Of a stretch of DNA of 64,000 bases, positions 49,125 through 58,190 are shown piece after piece (within the stretch, counting starts at the first letter, position 1; the number at the start of each line of letters is the position of its first letter). The translations under genes and the position numbers were made by a program. The notes under the pieces are model-generated. The model saw only the letters and a list, made by a program, of their open reading frames with translations, searched no databases and was not told the origin of the DNA. This stretch comes from Paenibacillus puerhi (GTDB lineage: Bacteria; Bacillota; Bacilli; Paenibacillales; NBRC-103111): positions 1 to 64,000 of the forward strand of contig NZ_WUWM01000009.1 of NCBI RefSeq assembly GCF_009846885.1. Direction: 5' to 3'.

Positions 49125-49156
49125 AGCCAGCGGCCAAGAAGGCGCTGGCTTTTTTC
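49125..49156 (+). terminator. Terminator, probably of the former tat operon
   Basis: AGCCAGCG and CGCTGGCT form a perfect eight-base stem followed by TTTTTT. It lies about 57 bases past the tatC remnant. Confidence 0.85.
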
Positions 49157-49275
49157 TGTTTTGCTTGCCCTTAACGCGTCCAGGCTCACATGCGAGTAGA
49201 ATGTGCGATCTGGAGGGTCTAGGCAAACGACTTTCCTCGTAGTACGATACGTTACATACAGGAAGGGGGATGGCC

Positions 49276-49941
49276 GTGATTCGCGCGGTGGTTTTTGATT
49301 TTGACGGTCTGATTCTGGATACGGAGTCGGCTGAGTTCGAATCGTTTCAAGCTATGTACCTGCAGCATGGGGCCGAGCTGACGATCGAGGTGTGGGGAGC
49401 TTGTATCGGCACAGCGCCCGGCGTTTTCGATCCTTACGAGGATCTGGAGCGGTGCTTGGGGCGGCCTTACGACCGCGAAGCGGCGCGCATGCAGCGCAGA
49501 AGCTACTATGCGGACAGGATGGCGCAAGCGGACATTCGCCCGGGCGTTCGTTCTTATTTGGAAGAAGCGCGTCGGCTCGGCCTGTCTATCGGACTTGCTT
49601 CCAGCTCGACTCGGGACTGGGTGACCGGTTATCTCGACCAATACGGGCTTCTCTCGTACTTCGAGGTCATACGAACCCGGGACGATGTGAGGCAAGTGAA
49701 GCCGGATCCCGAGCTGTATGTGCAGACGCTGGATGCGCTCGGCGTAGCCCCCGGTGAAGCCATCGCGTTCGAGGACTCGCCTAACGGCGCTAAGGCGGCA
49801 TGGACAGCGGGGATGAACTGCGTCATCGTTCCGAATGCCGTGACCGGTCTTCTTTCGTTTGGCCCGCATCATTTCCGGCTGAACTCGATGGCGGATACTC
49901 CGTTGGCTGAGGTGATTCGCAAGCTTCAGGAACAATTTTGA
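49276..49941 (+). CDS. HAD hydrolase, beta-phosphoglucomutase-like
   Basis: A 221-residue HAD-superfamily phosphatase or phosphomutase. Motif I FDFDGLILDTES with the nucleophilic Asp; motif II LASSST; motif III with the Lys of VKPDPELY; motif IV EDSPNGAKAA. The cap domain is helical, as in beta-phosphoglucomutase and sugar-phosphate phosphatases. GGAAGGGGG lies six bases before GTG 49276; ATG 49270 is immediately next to that site and is less likely. Confidence 0.8.
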   Translation: MIRAVVFDFDGLILDTESAEFESFQAMYLQHGAELTIEVWGACIGTAPGVFDPYEDLERCLGRPYDREAARMQRRSYYADRMAQADIRPGVRSYLEEARRLGLSIGLASSSTRDWVTGYLDQYGLLSYFEVIRTRDDVRQVKPDPELYVQTLDALGVAPGEAIAFEDSPNGAKAAWTAGMNCVIVPNAVTGLLSFGPHHFRLNSMADTPLAEVIRKLQEQF

Positions 49942-50039
49942 AAAAAAGCGGTGCGAAGAGTACAATAGACAAAGAAAACAGACACAATCCGCCCGGCTTG
50001 TGCGTATACATTAACACCAAAGAAGAGGTGATGTGACGC

Positions 50040-51035
50040 ATGAGTGGTCGTGTACAGCCATCGGATCATATTCAGATCACGAAGAATTCCCGGCAGATCA
50101 ACGTCGTGCTGCGCAGTCCTGAACCGGCGGCGGCCTTGGCTCCCGACCCGGAGGTTCTGTTTCATGGCAAGCCTCTTTCCCAGCAGGGGCAGTTCGGCGA
50201 GATCATGAAGGAACTGGACCGCATGGTCGGTCTTGATCATGTCAAGGAGCTCGTCTTTGAAATCTATGCGCTTCTGCGCATCGCGGGTCTTCGAGCCGAG
50301 GTCGGCCTGACGGCCGGACATCAAGTGTACCACATGATATTCAAGGGCAACCCGGGTACCGGTAAAACCTCGGTGGCCCGAATAGTCGCCAAGCTGTTCC
50401 AGATGATGGGCGTGCTGGCCAAGGGACATCTGATCGAGGTGGAGCGTGCGGATCTGGTCGGAGAATATATCGGCCACACCGCGCTTAAAACCCGCGAGCT
50501 TGTGAAGAAGGCGATCGGCGGCATTCTGTTTATCGATGAGGCGTATAGTCTGGCCCGCGGCGGGGAAAAAGATTTCGGTAAGGAAGCGATCGATACGCTT
50601 GTCAAGGCCATGGAGGATCATAAAAATCAATTTATTTTGATCCTGGCCGGGTATTCCGACGAGATGGATCAGTTTCTGCAGACGAACCCCGGGCTGCCGT
50701 CGCGATTCCCGATTCAGCTTGACTTTCCGGACTATACGGTCGATCAGCTGATGCAGATCGCCGAGCTGATGGTCAAGGAGCGGGAGTATACGTTGAATCC
50801 TTCCACGGAGCTGAAGGTACGCCAGCAAATCATGAATGAAAAAAATCAACTGGAGATCGCGTTCAGCAACGCGCGGTTCGTACGCAATCTGCTGGAGAAG
50901 GCGATGCGCAACCATGCGGTCCGGCTGTTAAGCATGCCGGGCATACAGCCTTCCAAACAGGATCTGATGATGATCCGTCCGGAGGATGTAAAGCTTGACC
51001 GCAAATCGGCAAAGGAGACCCATAAGTTTATATGA
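50040..51035 (+). CDS. spoVK: Stage V sporulation protein K (AAA+ ATPase)
   Basis: A 331-residue AAA+ ATPase of the CbbX/SpoVK type, needed for spore maturation in Bacillus. Walker A GNPGTGKTSVARI, Walker B GGILFIDEAYSL, sensor-1 ILAGYSDEMD and arginine-finger region LPSRFPIQLDFPDY are visible. The N-terminal 65 residues are less conserved. The following gene overlaps its stop (ATGA). Position before hflX, ynbB and glnR matches Bacillus. Confidence 0.95.
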   Translation: MSGRVQPSDHIQITKNSRQINVVLRSPEPAAALAPDPEVLFHGKPLSQQGQFGEIMKELDRMVGLDHVKELVFEIYALLRIAGLRAEVGLTAGHQVYHMIFKGNPGTGKTSVARIVAKLFQMMGVLAKGHLIEVERADLVGEYIGHTALKTRELVKKAIGGILFIDEAYSLARGGEKDFGKEAIDTLVKAMEDHKNQFILILAGYSDEMDQFLQTNPGLPSRFPIQLDFPDYTVDQLMQIAELMVKEREYTLNPSTELKVRQQIMNEKNQLEIAFSNARFVRNLLEKAMRNHAVRLLSMPGIQPSKQDLMMIRPEDVKLDRKSAKETHKFI

Positions 51036-52366
51036 AACCTACCGTTCATGAAGTGACGCCGGACCAACAGGCACGCGCTGTCCTCGTCAGTCTGGTAACC
51101 CAATCTCTCAAGCGCGAAGAATACTATGACCCCGAGTATTCCCTGGCTGAGCTGATCCGTCTCGCCGAGACGGCAGGGGTAGAGGTTCTGGGAACCATCT
51201 CGCAAAATAAGGAATATGCCGATTCCAAGTGGTTTATCGGGAAGGGCAAGGCGCTGGAGCTGAAGCAGGTTCTGGAGGAGACGGGAGCGAACGCCGCGAT
51301 ATTCGACCAAGAGCTGTCCGGGGCACAGGTTCGGAATCTTGAGCAGCTGCTCGATGTTAAGATTATCGACCGCACCCAGCTCATACTCGATATCTTCGCC
51401 GGCCGCGCGAAGACGCGGGAAGGTATTATTCAGGTAGAGCTGGCCCAGCTCAGCTACTTGCTACCGCGCTTGTCCGGTCAAGGCAAAAATTTATCGCGGC
51501 TCGGAGGCGGTATCGGTACCCGGGGGCCGGGGGAGACGAAGCTCGAGACCGATCGCAGACATATCCGCGACCGGATCAGCGAGCTGAAGCGCCAGCTCGC
51601 GGAAGTCGTCCGCCATCGGGTGCTGCACCGGGAACGCCGCCGGAAAACAGGAGTATTTCAGGTGGCGCTGGTCGGATATACGAATGCAGGCAAGTCCACG
51701 CTGCTCCGCCAGCTTACGCAAGCGGACGTGTATGTAGAAAACCAGCTGTTTGCGACCCTGGACCCCACTTCCCGCGCTCTCAGGCTGCCTGGCGGCATGG
51801 AGATTGTGCTGACCGATACGGTCGGTTTTATCCAGAACCTTCCGCATGATCTGGTTGCCGCCTTTCGCGCTACGCTGGAGGAAGCCAATGAAGCCGACTT
51901 GATCCTGCATGTGGTGGACAGCTCGACGGACATGATGGCGGTTCAGATGAAGGTCGTGGATGAGGTGCTGGAGGAGCTCGGCGCGCACGGCAAGGATCGA
52001 ATTACTTTATTCAACAAGATCGATATCAGCACGGCCGAGCAGCGGGAAATGCTGACGACCGAAGGGGAATTCTTGCGCATCTCGGCGTATCAGGAAGAGG
52101 ATCTCGGACGCGTACTGGACGCGCTGGAAAAGAAGCTGATGGGCGATAGCCGCTTCTTCCGCATACCGGCAGACAAGGGGGATGTCATCTCGCTGGTGTA
52201 CCGGGTTGGCGAGGTGCTGGAGAACGAAGTCGACGGCGAGGATCTGTTATTCAAGGTTAGAGTCAACAACAAGGAGTACGAAAAACTGGGCTACTTGCTT
52301 GCGGCGTATGATTCTATACAGCAGGCACATGGAGAGAACGAGGGAGAGTCGTCGGAGTATGTTTAA
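51032..52366 (+). CDS. hflX: GTPase HflX
   Basis: A 444-residue ribosome-associated GTPase. The N-terminal HflX domain contains WFIGKGKALELK and VIFDQELSGAQVRNLEQ-like residues and RTQLILDIFAGRAKTREG; GGGIGTRGPGETKLETDRR precedes the GTPase domain. G1 GYTNAGKSTLL, G3 DTVGFI, and G4 NKID are present. HflX splits or rescues stalled ribosomes. It overlaps spoVK by 4 bases and ynbB by 8. Confidence 0.95.
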   Translation: MKPTVHEVTPDQQARAVLVSLVTQSLKREEYYDPEYSLAELIRLAETAGVEVLGTISQNKEYADSKWFIGKGKALELKQVLEETGANAAIFDQELSGAQVRNLEQLLDVKIIDRTQLILDIFAGRAKTREGIIQVELAQLSYLLPRLSGQGKNLSRLGGGIGTRGPGETKLETDRRHIRDRISELKRQLAEVVRHRVLHRERRRKTGVFQVALVGYTNAGKSTLLRQLTQADVYVENQLFATLDPTSRALRLPGGMEIVLTDTVGFIQNLPHDLVAAFRATLEEANEADLILHVVDSSTDMMAVQMKVVDEVLEELGAHGKDRITLFNKIDISTAEQREMLTTEGEFLRISAYQEEDLGRVLDALEKKLMGDSRFFRIPADKGDVISLVYRVGEVLENEVDGEDLLFKVRVNNKEYEKLGYLLAAYDSIQQAHGENEGESSEYV

Positions 52367-53606
52367 TGAGCAGGTGCTCGCCTGGATGGAACGGGCCGAG
52401 CAGGTTATCGAGGGAAGACTGAAGGAGATCGACCGGACGGTCGACCTGAACCAATGGAAAGTGATTCGGGCTTTTCAAGAGCACAAGGTAAGCGATTATC
52501 ATTTTGCCGGTTCTACCGGTTATGGGTATAATGACCGCGGACGCGAGGTGCTGGATCTCGTGTACGCGGATGTTTTTGGTGCGGAGGCGGCGCTCGTCCG
52601 CCCGCACTTCGTGTCCGGTACGCACACGATAGGCACGGCCTTGTTCGGTGTACTTCGTCCGGGAGATGAGCTGCTCATGATCACGGGGCGGCCTTATGAC
52701 ACGCTGCATAAGGTCATCGGTAAGCCGGGGGACGGGCAAGGCTCGCTTCAGGACTGGGGCATTCGTTATGAGGAAGTGGATCTATGCGAGGATGGCTCGC
52801 TGGATTGGGACAACATCGCTAGGCGAATAACACCGAAAACCAAGGTCATCGGGATTCAGCGCTCGCGCGGCTATTCGTGGCGGGCTTCTTTTACGGTCGA
52901 GCAGATCGGGGAAATGGTACGTTTCGTGAAAGAAATCAAGCCCGATCTCATCGTCTTCGTGGACAACTGCTATGGAGAATTTACAGAACTGACCGAGCCG
53001 ACGGAAGCAGGCGCAGACCTGATAGCAGGCTCGCTGATCAAAAATCCGGGCGGGGGGCTTGCTTCCACCGGCGGTTATATCGCCGGAAGACGCGAGCTCG
53101 TCGAGCTGGCCTCCTACCGTCTTACGGCCCCTGGCATAGGGGGCGAGGTGGGAGCCATGCTCGGGACGCTGCGAGCGATGTTTCAAGGGCTGTTTCTGGC
53201 CCCGCATCTGGTCGGACAAGCTGTGAAGGGCTCTGTGTTCGCTTCGGCCGTATTCGAGGAGCTGGGCTTTGTCACGCATCCCAAGTGGAATGATCCGAGA
53301 ACGGATCTGATCCAGGCGATCCGGTTCACCGGGCCTGAGCATCTGATCGCGTTCGTGCAGGGAATTCAGCAAGCGGCCCCAGTCGATGCATATGTGGTTC
53401 CCGAGCCTTGGGATATGCCTGGATATGAGCATCCGGTCATTATGGCGGCTGGTACCTTTATCCAAGGGGGCAGCCTGGAGCTTTCGGCCGATGCTCCCAT
53501 CCGGGAACCTTACATCGCCTATATGCAAGGAGGATTAACCTATTCCCACTGCAAATTAGGGGTATTGACGGCGCTTCAGAACATGAAAGATCGCAAGCTT
53601 TTGTAA
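52359..53606 (+). CDS. ynbB: PLP-dependent methionine gamma-lyase family protein (YnbB/aluminium resistance)
   Basis: A 415-residue fold-type-I PLP enzyme of the group named aluminium resistance proteins or YnbB. The PLP Lys lies in AGSLIKNPGGG; VFVDNCYGEFTE holds the Asp that pairs with the cofactor ring, and YGYNDRGREVLDLVYADVFGAEAALVRPHF is a family-typical N-terminus. Reaction not established. I chose ATG 52359, overlapping the hflX stop; the open frame extends upstream as a shadow of hflX. No terminator precedes glnR, which has its own promoter. Confidence 0.9.
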   Translation: MFNEQVLAWMERAEQVIEGRLKEIDRTVDLNQWKVIRAFQEHKVSDYHFAGSTGYGYNDRGREVLDLVYADVFGAEAALVRPHFVSGTHTIGTALFGVLRPGDELLMITGRPYDTLHKVIGKPGDGQGSLQDWGIRYEEVDLCEDGSLDWDNIARRITPKTKVIGIQRSRGYSWRASFTVEQIGEMVRFVKEIKPDLIVFVDNCYGEFTELTEPTEAGADLIAGSLIKNPGGGLASTGGYIAGRRELVELASYRLTAPGIGGEVGAMLGTLRAMFQGLFLAPHLVGQAVKGSVFASAVFEELGFVTHPKWNDPRTDLIQAIRFTGPEHLIAFVQGIQQAAPVDAYVVPEPWDMPGYEHPVIMAAGTFIQGGSLELSADAPIREPYIAYMQGGLTYSHCKLGVLTALQNMKDRKLL

Positions 53607-53640
53607 TCATAGCTTACATATTTCACGAACCTAACATTTC

Positions 53641-53669
53641 TTGACACGTATTGTTATCATGGATACAAT
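53641..53669 (+). promoter_or_regulatory. Sigma-A promoter of glnR-glnA
   Basis: TTGACA, 17-base spacer, TACAAT: a near-consensus promoter 36 bases before the glnR start. CTAACATTTCTTGACA and TGTTATCATGGATACA overlap it and partly resemble the GlnR/TnrA site TGTNA-N7-TNACA, but neither fits exactly. Confidence 0.8.
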
Positions 53670-53704
53670 GGAAGTAAGGTTTTCTTGTGTTAGGGGTGAT
53701 AGTC

Positions 53705-54118
53705 ATGGGTGATGATATCCGCAGAAATATGGCCCTTTTTCCGATCGGTATCGTGATGAAGCTGACTGACTTGACGGCCAGACAAATCCGGTACTACGAG
53801 CAGCACGAGCTGGTCATACCGGCGAGAACAGGCGGCAACCAGCGACTGTATTCGTTCAACGATGTAGAACGGCTGCTTGAAATTAAGGATCTGATCGAGA
53901 AAGGCGTTAATATCGCCGGTATCAAGCAGGTGCTTCTGCCGGTCGATAAGGATTCGGAGGACGCTACCGTCGTGAGCGAACAATCCGAAGTGAAGAGGCG
54001 CGAGCTTACCGATTCCCAGCTTCACAAGATGCTCAAGCAGCAGTTGATGGTCGGGGGGAAGCGTCCGAATCATGTTTCCTTGATTCAAGGCGAGCTTTCG
54101 CGGTTCTTCAGGAAGTAG
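53705..54118 (+). CDS. glnR: Nitrogen regulator GlnR (MerR family)
   Basis: A 137-residue MerR-type repressor of nitrogen genes. Its winged helix reads LFPIGIVMKLTDLTARQIRYYEQHELVIPARTGGNQRLYSFNDVERLLEIK in pieces typical of GlnR/TnrA. The C-terminus (HVSLIQGELSRFF) is the regulatory tail that contacts feedback-inhibited glutamine synthetase. ATG 53705 follows AGGGGTGAT; the open frame reaches 53687. Adjacent to glnA as in Bacillus. Confidence 0.95.
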   Translation: MGDDIRRNMALFPIGIVMKLTDLTARQIRYYEQHELVIPARTGGNQRLYSFNDVERLLEIKDLIEKGVNIAGIKQVLLPVDKDSEDATVVSEQSEVKRRELTDSQLHKMLKQQLMVGGKRPNHVSLIQGELSRFFRK

Positions 54119-54208
54119 ACCGGCCTCGAGCGGCGCTGGCGCCGTCTTGACAGGCGGCACCGGAGCTGCGTCGCACTCATGCATGTATGCTAAGGAGGAG
54201 AAATCACA

Positions 54209-55546
54209 GTGACTGACAAAAGCTACACCAAAGAAGACATCTTGCGCAACGCCAAAGAGCAGAACGTACGTTTTATCCGCCTGCAATTTACCGATCTTCT
54301 CGGGACGATTAAAAATGTGGAAATTCCGTTAAGTCAGCTGGAAAAAGCGCTGGACAATAAAATGATGTTCGATGGCTCGTCTATTGAAGGCTATGTCCGG
54401 ATCGAAGAATCCGATATGTACTTATATCCCGACTTAAATACTTGGGTTATTTTTCCATGGGTGACGGAAGATCGAGTCGCCCGACTGATCTGCGACATTT
54501 ACTTGCCTGACGGCCGCCCGTTCCCGGGTGATCCGCGCGGCATTCTTAAGGCTGCGCTTAAAGAAGCGGAGGACATGGGCTTTACCGCGATGAATGTCGG
54601 TCCGGAGCCGGAGTTTTTCTTGTTCAAAACCGACGACAAGGGTAACCCTACGATGGAGCTGAACGACCAAGGCGGGTACTTTGACCTGGCACCGATGGAT
54701 TTGGGGGAGAACTGCCGGCGCGAGATCGTACTGACGCTTGAAGAAATGGGCTTTGAAATCGAAGCTTCTCACCATGAGGTAGCTCCGGGCCAGCACGAGA
54801 TCGATTTCAAATACGCGGATGCTATCAAAGCTGCCGATCAGATCCAGACGTTCAAGCTCGTGGTCAAGACCGTTGCCCGCCAGCATGGGCTTCATGCGAC
54901 CTTCATGCCAAAGCCGCTGTTCGGCGTCAATGGCTCGGGTATGCATGCTCATCAATCTCTGTTCCGCGGCAGCGAGAATGCCTTCTATGATGAAAGCGAC
55001 AAGCTGGGTCTGAGTAAAGTGGCCCGTCAATACATGGCAGGTATTCTGCGTCACGCACGTGCGTTCACAGCGATCACCAATCCTACGGTAAATTCGTATA
55101 AACGGCTCGTTCCGGGCTACGAAGCGCCTTGCTATGTCGCGTGGTCGGCCAGCAATCGCAGCCCGATGATCCGCATCCCGGCTTCCCGCGGGCTCAGCAC
55201 CCGGGTAGAAGTGCGTAACCCGGATCCGGCTGCAAATCCTTATCTGGCCTTGGCTGTCATGCTGAGGGCTGGTCTTGACGGCATCAAGAAGAACATGCAG
55301 CTACCGCCTCCAACGGACCGTAACATTTATGTGATGTCGGAGGAGGAGCGCGAAGAGCAGGGCATCCCTAGCTTGCCTGAGAGCTTGAAGCGTGCCATCG
55401 AGGAGCTCCTGCGCGATGATGTGATGTGCGATGCACTGGGCGAGCATGCGCTTGCGCACTTCGTCGAGCTGAAAGAAATCGAGTGGGATATTTATCGTAC
55501 TCAGGTCCATGCCTGGGAGCGCGATCAGTATTTGACCTTGTATTAA
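54209..55546 (+). CDS. glnA: Glutamine synthetase, type I
   Basis: A 445-residue enzyme that makes glutamine from glutamate, ammonia and ATP; it is also the signal transducer to GlnR. Signature blocks: [78 protein letters not shown]. No adenylylation-site loop of the beta type is evident, so this is GSI-alpha, controlled by feedback. The start is GTG 54209 after AAGGAGGAG. Confidence 0.95.
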   Translation: MTDKSYTKEDILRNAKEQNVRFIRLQFTDLLGTIKNVEIPLSQLEKALDNKMMFDGSSIEGYVRIEESDMYLYPDLNTWVIFPWVTEDRVARLICDIYLPDGRPFPGDPRGILKAALKEAEDMGFTAMNVGPEPEFFLFKTDDKGNPTMELNDQGGYFDLAPMDLGENCRREIVLTLEEMGFEIEASHHEVAPGQHEIDFKYADAIKAADQIQTFKLVVKTVARQHGLHATFMPKPLFGVNGSGMHAHQSLFRGSENAFYDESDKLGLSKVARQYMAGILRHARAFTAITNPTVNSYKRLVPGYEAPCYVAWSASNRSPMIRIPASRGLSTRVEVRNPDPAANPYLALAVMLRAGLDGIKKNMQLPPPTDRNIYVMSEEEREEQGIPSLPESLKRAIEELLRDDVMCDALGEHALAHFVELKEIEWDIYRTQVHAWERDQYLTLY

Positions 55547-55557
55547 AATGGAAATGA

Positions 55558-55596
55558 AGCAGGTATCCGGGATGATCGGGTGCCTGCTTTTTTTTG
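55558..55596 (+). terminator. Terminator of glnR-glnA
   Basis: GCAGGTATCC pairs with GGGTGCCTGC (one wobble), then eight T. Confidence 0.85.
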
Positions 55597-55675
55597 TGCT
55601 GAGCCTCTTCCTTCTACAGAAGTGAAGGTGCTTGGGCCGCAACGGGCGATTCACCCATATGGAGAGGCCGGTCAA

Positions 55676-55731
55676 CAAAAAAACCTTGGGTTCATAGCCG
55701 GAGACGTTCCGGTAGAGGAGCCGAAGGTTTA
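55676..55731 (-). terminator. Terminator of lexA
   Basis: On the minus strand AAACCTTCGG ... CCAAGGTTT is followed by TTTTTG, 18 bases past the lexA stop. Confidence 0.65.
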
Positions 55732-55748
55732 TTGGGGATGACATTGAT

Positions 55749-56369
55749 CTAATGGATATTCCGGAATACGCCGATGACTTTGCCGAGAATGGATACATTC
55801 TTCAAGCGCAGAGGCTCCATAGTCGGGTTCTCCGGCTGCAGGCGAATGTGATCTCTTTCTTTATAGAAGGTTTTGACGGTAGCTTCATCGTCCTCGGTCA
55901 TGGCAACGACAATCTCGCCGTTGTTAGCGGTTTGCTGCTGGCGCACGATGACGTAATCGCCATTGTGGATGCCGGCTTCGATCATACTCTCGCCGATAAC
56001 GCTGAGCATGAACACGTTGTGTTCGCCTACGTAATGGCTTGGAAGAGGAAAATAGTCTTCGATGTTCTCTGTTGCGGTGATCGGTACGCCTGCGGTTACC
56101 CGGCCGATCAGAGGGACGCGGGACACGGATACGGCGAATGCGCCGTCGCCAGACGTTCCGTCCAGAATCTCGATAGCGCGGGGCTTGGTCGGATCGCGTC
56201 TGATCAAGCCTTTCTTCTCCAGCCTTTCCAGATGTCCGTGGACCGTTGAGCTGGAAGCCAGTCCAACGGCTTCGCCGATCTCGCGTACAGAGGGCGGGTA
56301 TCCCTTATCCTTAACTTCCGTTTTAATAAAATTAAGAATCGCCTGCTGGCGGGAGGAAATCTTGCTCAT
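55749..56369 (-). CDS. lexA: SOS repressor LexA
   Basis: A 206-residue repressor and self-cleaving protease. Winged helix: [43 protein letters not shown]. The cleavage site is the Ala-Gly in GRVTAGVP; catalytic Ser lies in [11 protein letters not shown] and Lys in [10 protein letters not shown] chose ATG 56369; the open frame runs to 56459 through the operator region. Transcribed divergently from the yneA-like gene with LexA boxes between. Confidence 0.95.
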   Translation of the reverse strand: MSKISSRQQAILNFIKTEVKDKGYPPSVREIGEAVGLASSSTVHGHLERLEKKGLIRRDPTKPRAIEILDGTSGDGAFAVSVSRVPLIGRVTAGVPITATENIEDYFPLPSHYVGEHNVFMLSVIGESMIEAGIHNGDYVIVRQQQTANNGEIVVAMTEDDEATVKTFYKERDHIRLQPENPTMEPLRLKNVSILGKVIGVFRNIH

Positions 56370-56430
56370 GTTATCACTCCAATTAAAGGTAATCATTATG
56401 ACGAAGTATAACATAGAATGGCCGTTCGTA

Positions 56431-56444
56431 CAAACATAAGTTCG
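56431..56444. promoter_or_regulatory. LexA box 1
   Basis: CAAACATAAGTTCG, which on the other strand reads CGAACTTATGTTTG, fits the Gram-positive SOS box CGAAC-N4-GTTYG. Nearest to lexA. Confidence 0.85.
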
Positions 56445-56452
56445 AAAAACCG

Positions 56453-56480
56453 TTGACACAAACGTTTGTTCGTGTTAATT
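56453..56480 (+). promoter_or_regulatory. Promoter of the yneA-like gene
   Basis: TTGACA at 56453-56458 with TTAATT 16 bases on; LexA box 2 lies within the spacer, so LexA would block RNA polymerase. Confidence 0.6.
56459..56472. promoter_or_regulatory. LexA box 2
   Basis: CAAACGTTTGTTCG is CGAACAAACGTTTG on the other strand, a full match to CGAAC-N4-GTTYG. It overlaps the yneA promoter spacer. Confidence 0.85.
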
Positions 56481-56493
56481 TAAGAACAAGAAC

Positions 56494-56507
56494 AGAACAA
56501 ACGTTTG
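56494..56507. promoter_or_regulatory. LexA box 3
   Basis: AGAACAAACGTTTG differs from the consensus only in its first base. It sits just before the yneA ribosome site. Confidence 0.65.
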
Positions 56508-56518
56508 GGGGACTGGAC

Positions 56519-56875
56519 ATGATTCAATCGATTCCATTTAATACGGCTAATCACGCTGCTGCACACACTCGCACATTACGATCGTCGATGGCGAGACCAA
56601 GTCGACTTGCCATGCTAGTGGCCGCTCTTCTTGCTCTTCTTCTGGTCAGCGGCGTCATGATGCTGTTCGGAGGAGATGCTGATGCCTATGCAGCCGAATC
56701 CCAGCCTTCCAGCCATGTTTCTATTGTAGTCAATAGCGGCGATACCTTATGGGGCATCGCATCCGAATATAAATCGTCCAATGCGAGCATTAGAGAATAT
56801 ATTTATGAGATCAAGAAGTTAAACGGACTGAAAGATTCGTCGCTTCGTTCGGGCCAAAAGCTGCTCTTGCCTTAA
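56519..56875 (+). CDS. yneA: YneA-like SOS cell division suppressor with LysM domain
   Basis: A 118-residue protein. N-terminal 28 residues are cytoplasmic, one membrane span at about 29-50, then an external LysM domain (VSIVVNSGDTLWGIASEYKSS ... ISLRSGQKLLLP). In B. subtilis YneA is induced by DNA damage and delays septation. Divergence from lexA plus three LexA boxes supports the same role. ATG 56519 follows GGGGGACTGG; the open frame extends into the operator. Confidence 0.85.
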   Translation: MIQSIPFNTANHAAAHTRTLRSSMARPSRLAMLVAALLALLLVSGVMMLFGGDADAYAAESQPSSHVSIVVNSGDTLWGIASEYKSSNASIREYIYEIKKLNGLKDSSLRSGQKLLLP

Positions 56876-56971
56876 TCCTGCAGATATGCCGGTTGTTAAG
56901 CCGCTTCTCTTGACAATGGATGCCCGGAATGTCAAAGTATATAGGATGAATACTTGACAGGGAGGCCCGGC

Positions 56972-57175
56972 ATGAAGGAATCAGAACACGAGGAAACGGT
57001 TAGGCGAATTAACGAGCTGGCCCGCAAGGCGAAAACCGAGGGATTGTCGGAAGCGGAGATGGAAGAGCGGAACAAGCTTCGTACCAAGTATATTCAATCA
57101 TTCAAGGCTTCCCTGCGGACTCAACTCGACAACATTAAATTCGTTGATGAAGACGAGGAGAAGGGGCAGGGATAG
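56972..57175 (+). CDS. ynzC: YnzC-like DUF896 protein
   Basis: A 67-residue charged helical protein: HEETVRRINELARKAKTEGLSEAEMEERNKLR then YIQSFKASLRTQLDNIK, the DUF896 signature. In B. subtilis ynzC is in the lexA-yneA-yneB-ynzC cluster. Here yneB is missing between yneA and ynzC. Function unknown. ATG 56972 follows GGGAGG. Confidence 0.85.
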   Translation: MKESEHEETVRRINELARKAKTEGLSEAEMEERNKLRTKYIQSFKASLRTQLDNIKFVDEDEEKGQG

Positions 57176-57177
57176 GG

Positions 57178-58167
57178 ATGAATTATCGCGTTTTGGGGAA
57201 AAGCGGTTTGGTTGTGTCCGAGCTGTGCCTCGGTACTATGACTTTCGGCGGTGCAACCAGTGAGAGCGACTCCATAGAAATGATAGACCGTTTCCTGGAA
57301 CGGGGCGGTAATTTTATCGATACCGCGAACGTGTACGTTTCGGGCAAGTCGGAAGAGATTGTCGGTAAAGCCATACGCAACCGCCGCTCCGACGTCGTGC
57401 TTGCCACGAAGGTCAGGATGGCTACCGGATCCGGAGTCAATCAGCGGGGGTTATCGCGCAAGCATATTATGGACGGCGTTGAAGAAAGCTTAAAGCGTCT
57501 TCAAACCGATTATATCGATTTATACCAAGTGCATGTAGTGGACCATCTCACGCCGATTGAAGAGACGCTGAGAACACTGGATGATTTAGTTGCCAGCGGC
57601 AAGGTGCGCTACATCGGATGTTCGAATTTTCTGGCCTATCAGATCATGAAGTCGCTCGGCATCAGTGATCATAACCGCTATGTGCGGTTTATTTCTGTTC
57701 AACCGCAGTACAGTCTTGTAAGCCGCGAGATGGATCGTGAAGTATTGCCGCTCTGTCTGGAAGAGAATGTCGGTGTGATCCCTTGGGCGCCTCTGGGCGG
57801 CGGGTTCTTGACAGGACGCTACGAACGGGGCGTCGAGCCTAGCGAAGGCCGGCTGACGGCCAAGGCGGGGGAAAGCCGGTGGGAGCTTCGAAGCACGGAG
57901 AAGAATTTCGCCATTCTGGATGCCGTGAAGGATATAGCCAAGGAAGCGGACAAGACGCCGGCTCAAGTTGCCCTGAATTGGCTTATTCACAAGCCGGGAA
58001 TTACGGCGCCTATCTTCGGCGCATCCACTCTTGCCCAATATGAGGACAACATAGGGGCTGCTGGCTGGAAGCTTTCGGAATCCCAATGGGAGCGTCTGGA
58101 TCAGGTAAGCGCCCTGCCTTCCGAATATCCGTATCGTTTTATTGAGAAATTCCGTCGTGAATTATAA
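57178..58167 (+). CDS. Aldo/keto reductase
   Basis: A 329-residue NADPH-dependent oxidoreductase. Catalytic tetrad: Asp in FIDTANVY, Tyr in the same strand, Lys in VVLATKVRM and His in YQVHVVDH. NADPH-binding residues are in ISVQPQYSLVSRE, PLGGGFLTGRY and FGASTLAQYEDN. It belongs to the AKR11/YhdN/YajO-like group. Its start lies two bases after ynzC, suggesting read-through transcription. Substrate unknown. Confidence 0.9.
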   Translation: MNYRVLGKSGLVVSELCLGTMTFGGATSESDSIEMIDRFLERGGNFIDTANVYVSGKSEEIVGKAIRNRRSDVVLATKVRMATGSGVNQRGLSRKHIMDGVEESLKRLQTDYIDLYQVHVVDHLTPIEETLRTLDDLVASGKVRYIGCSNFLAYQIMKSLGISDHNRYVRFISVQPQYSLVSREMDREVLPLCLEENVGVIPWAPLGGGFLTGRYERGVEPSEGRLTAKAGESRWELRSTEKNFAILDAVKDIAKEADKTPAQVALNWLIHKPGITAPIFGASTLAQYEDNIGAAGWKLSESQWERLDQVSALPSEYPYRFIEKFRREL

Positions 58168-58190
58168 GACACGCATAAGGGGATTGGGAT

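Noticed and set aside
48992-49189. 65-codon frames on both strands around the tatC remnant
   Set aside because: They do not match any family, while the plus-strand frame encoding the TPPD and LLYE region does.
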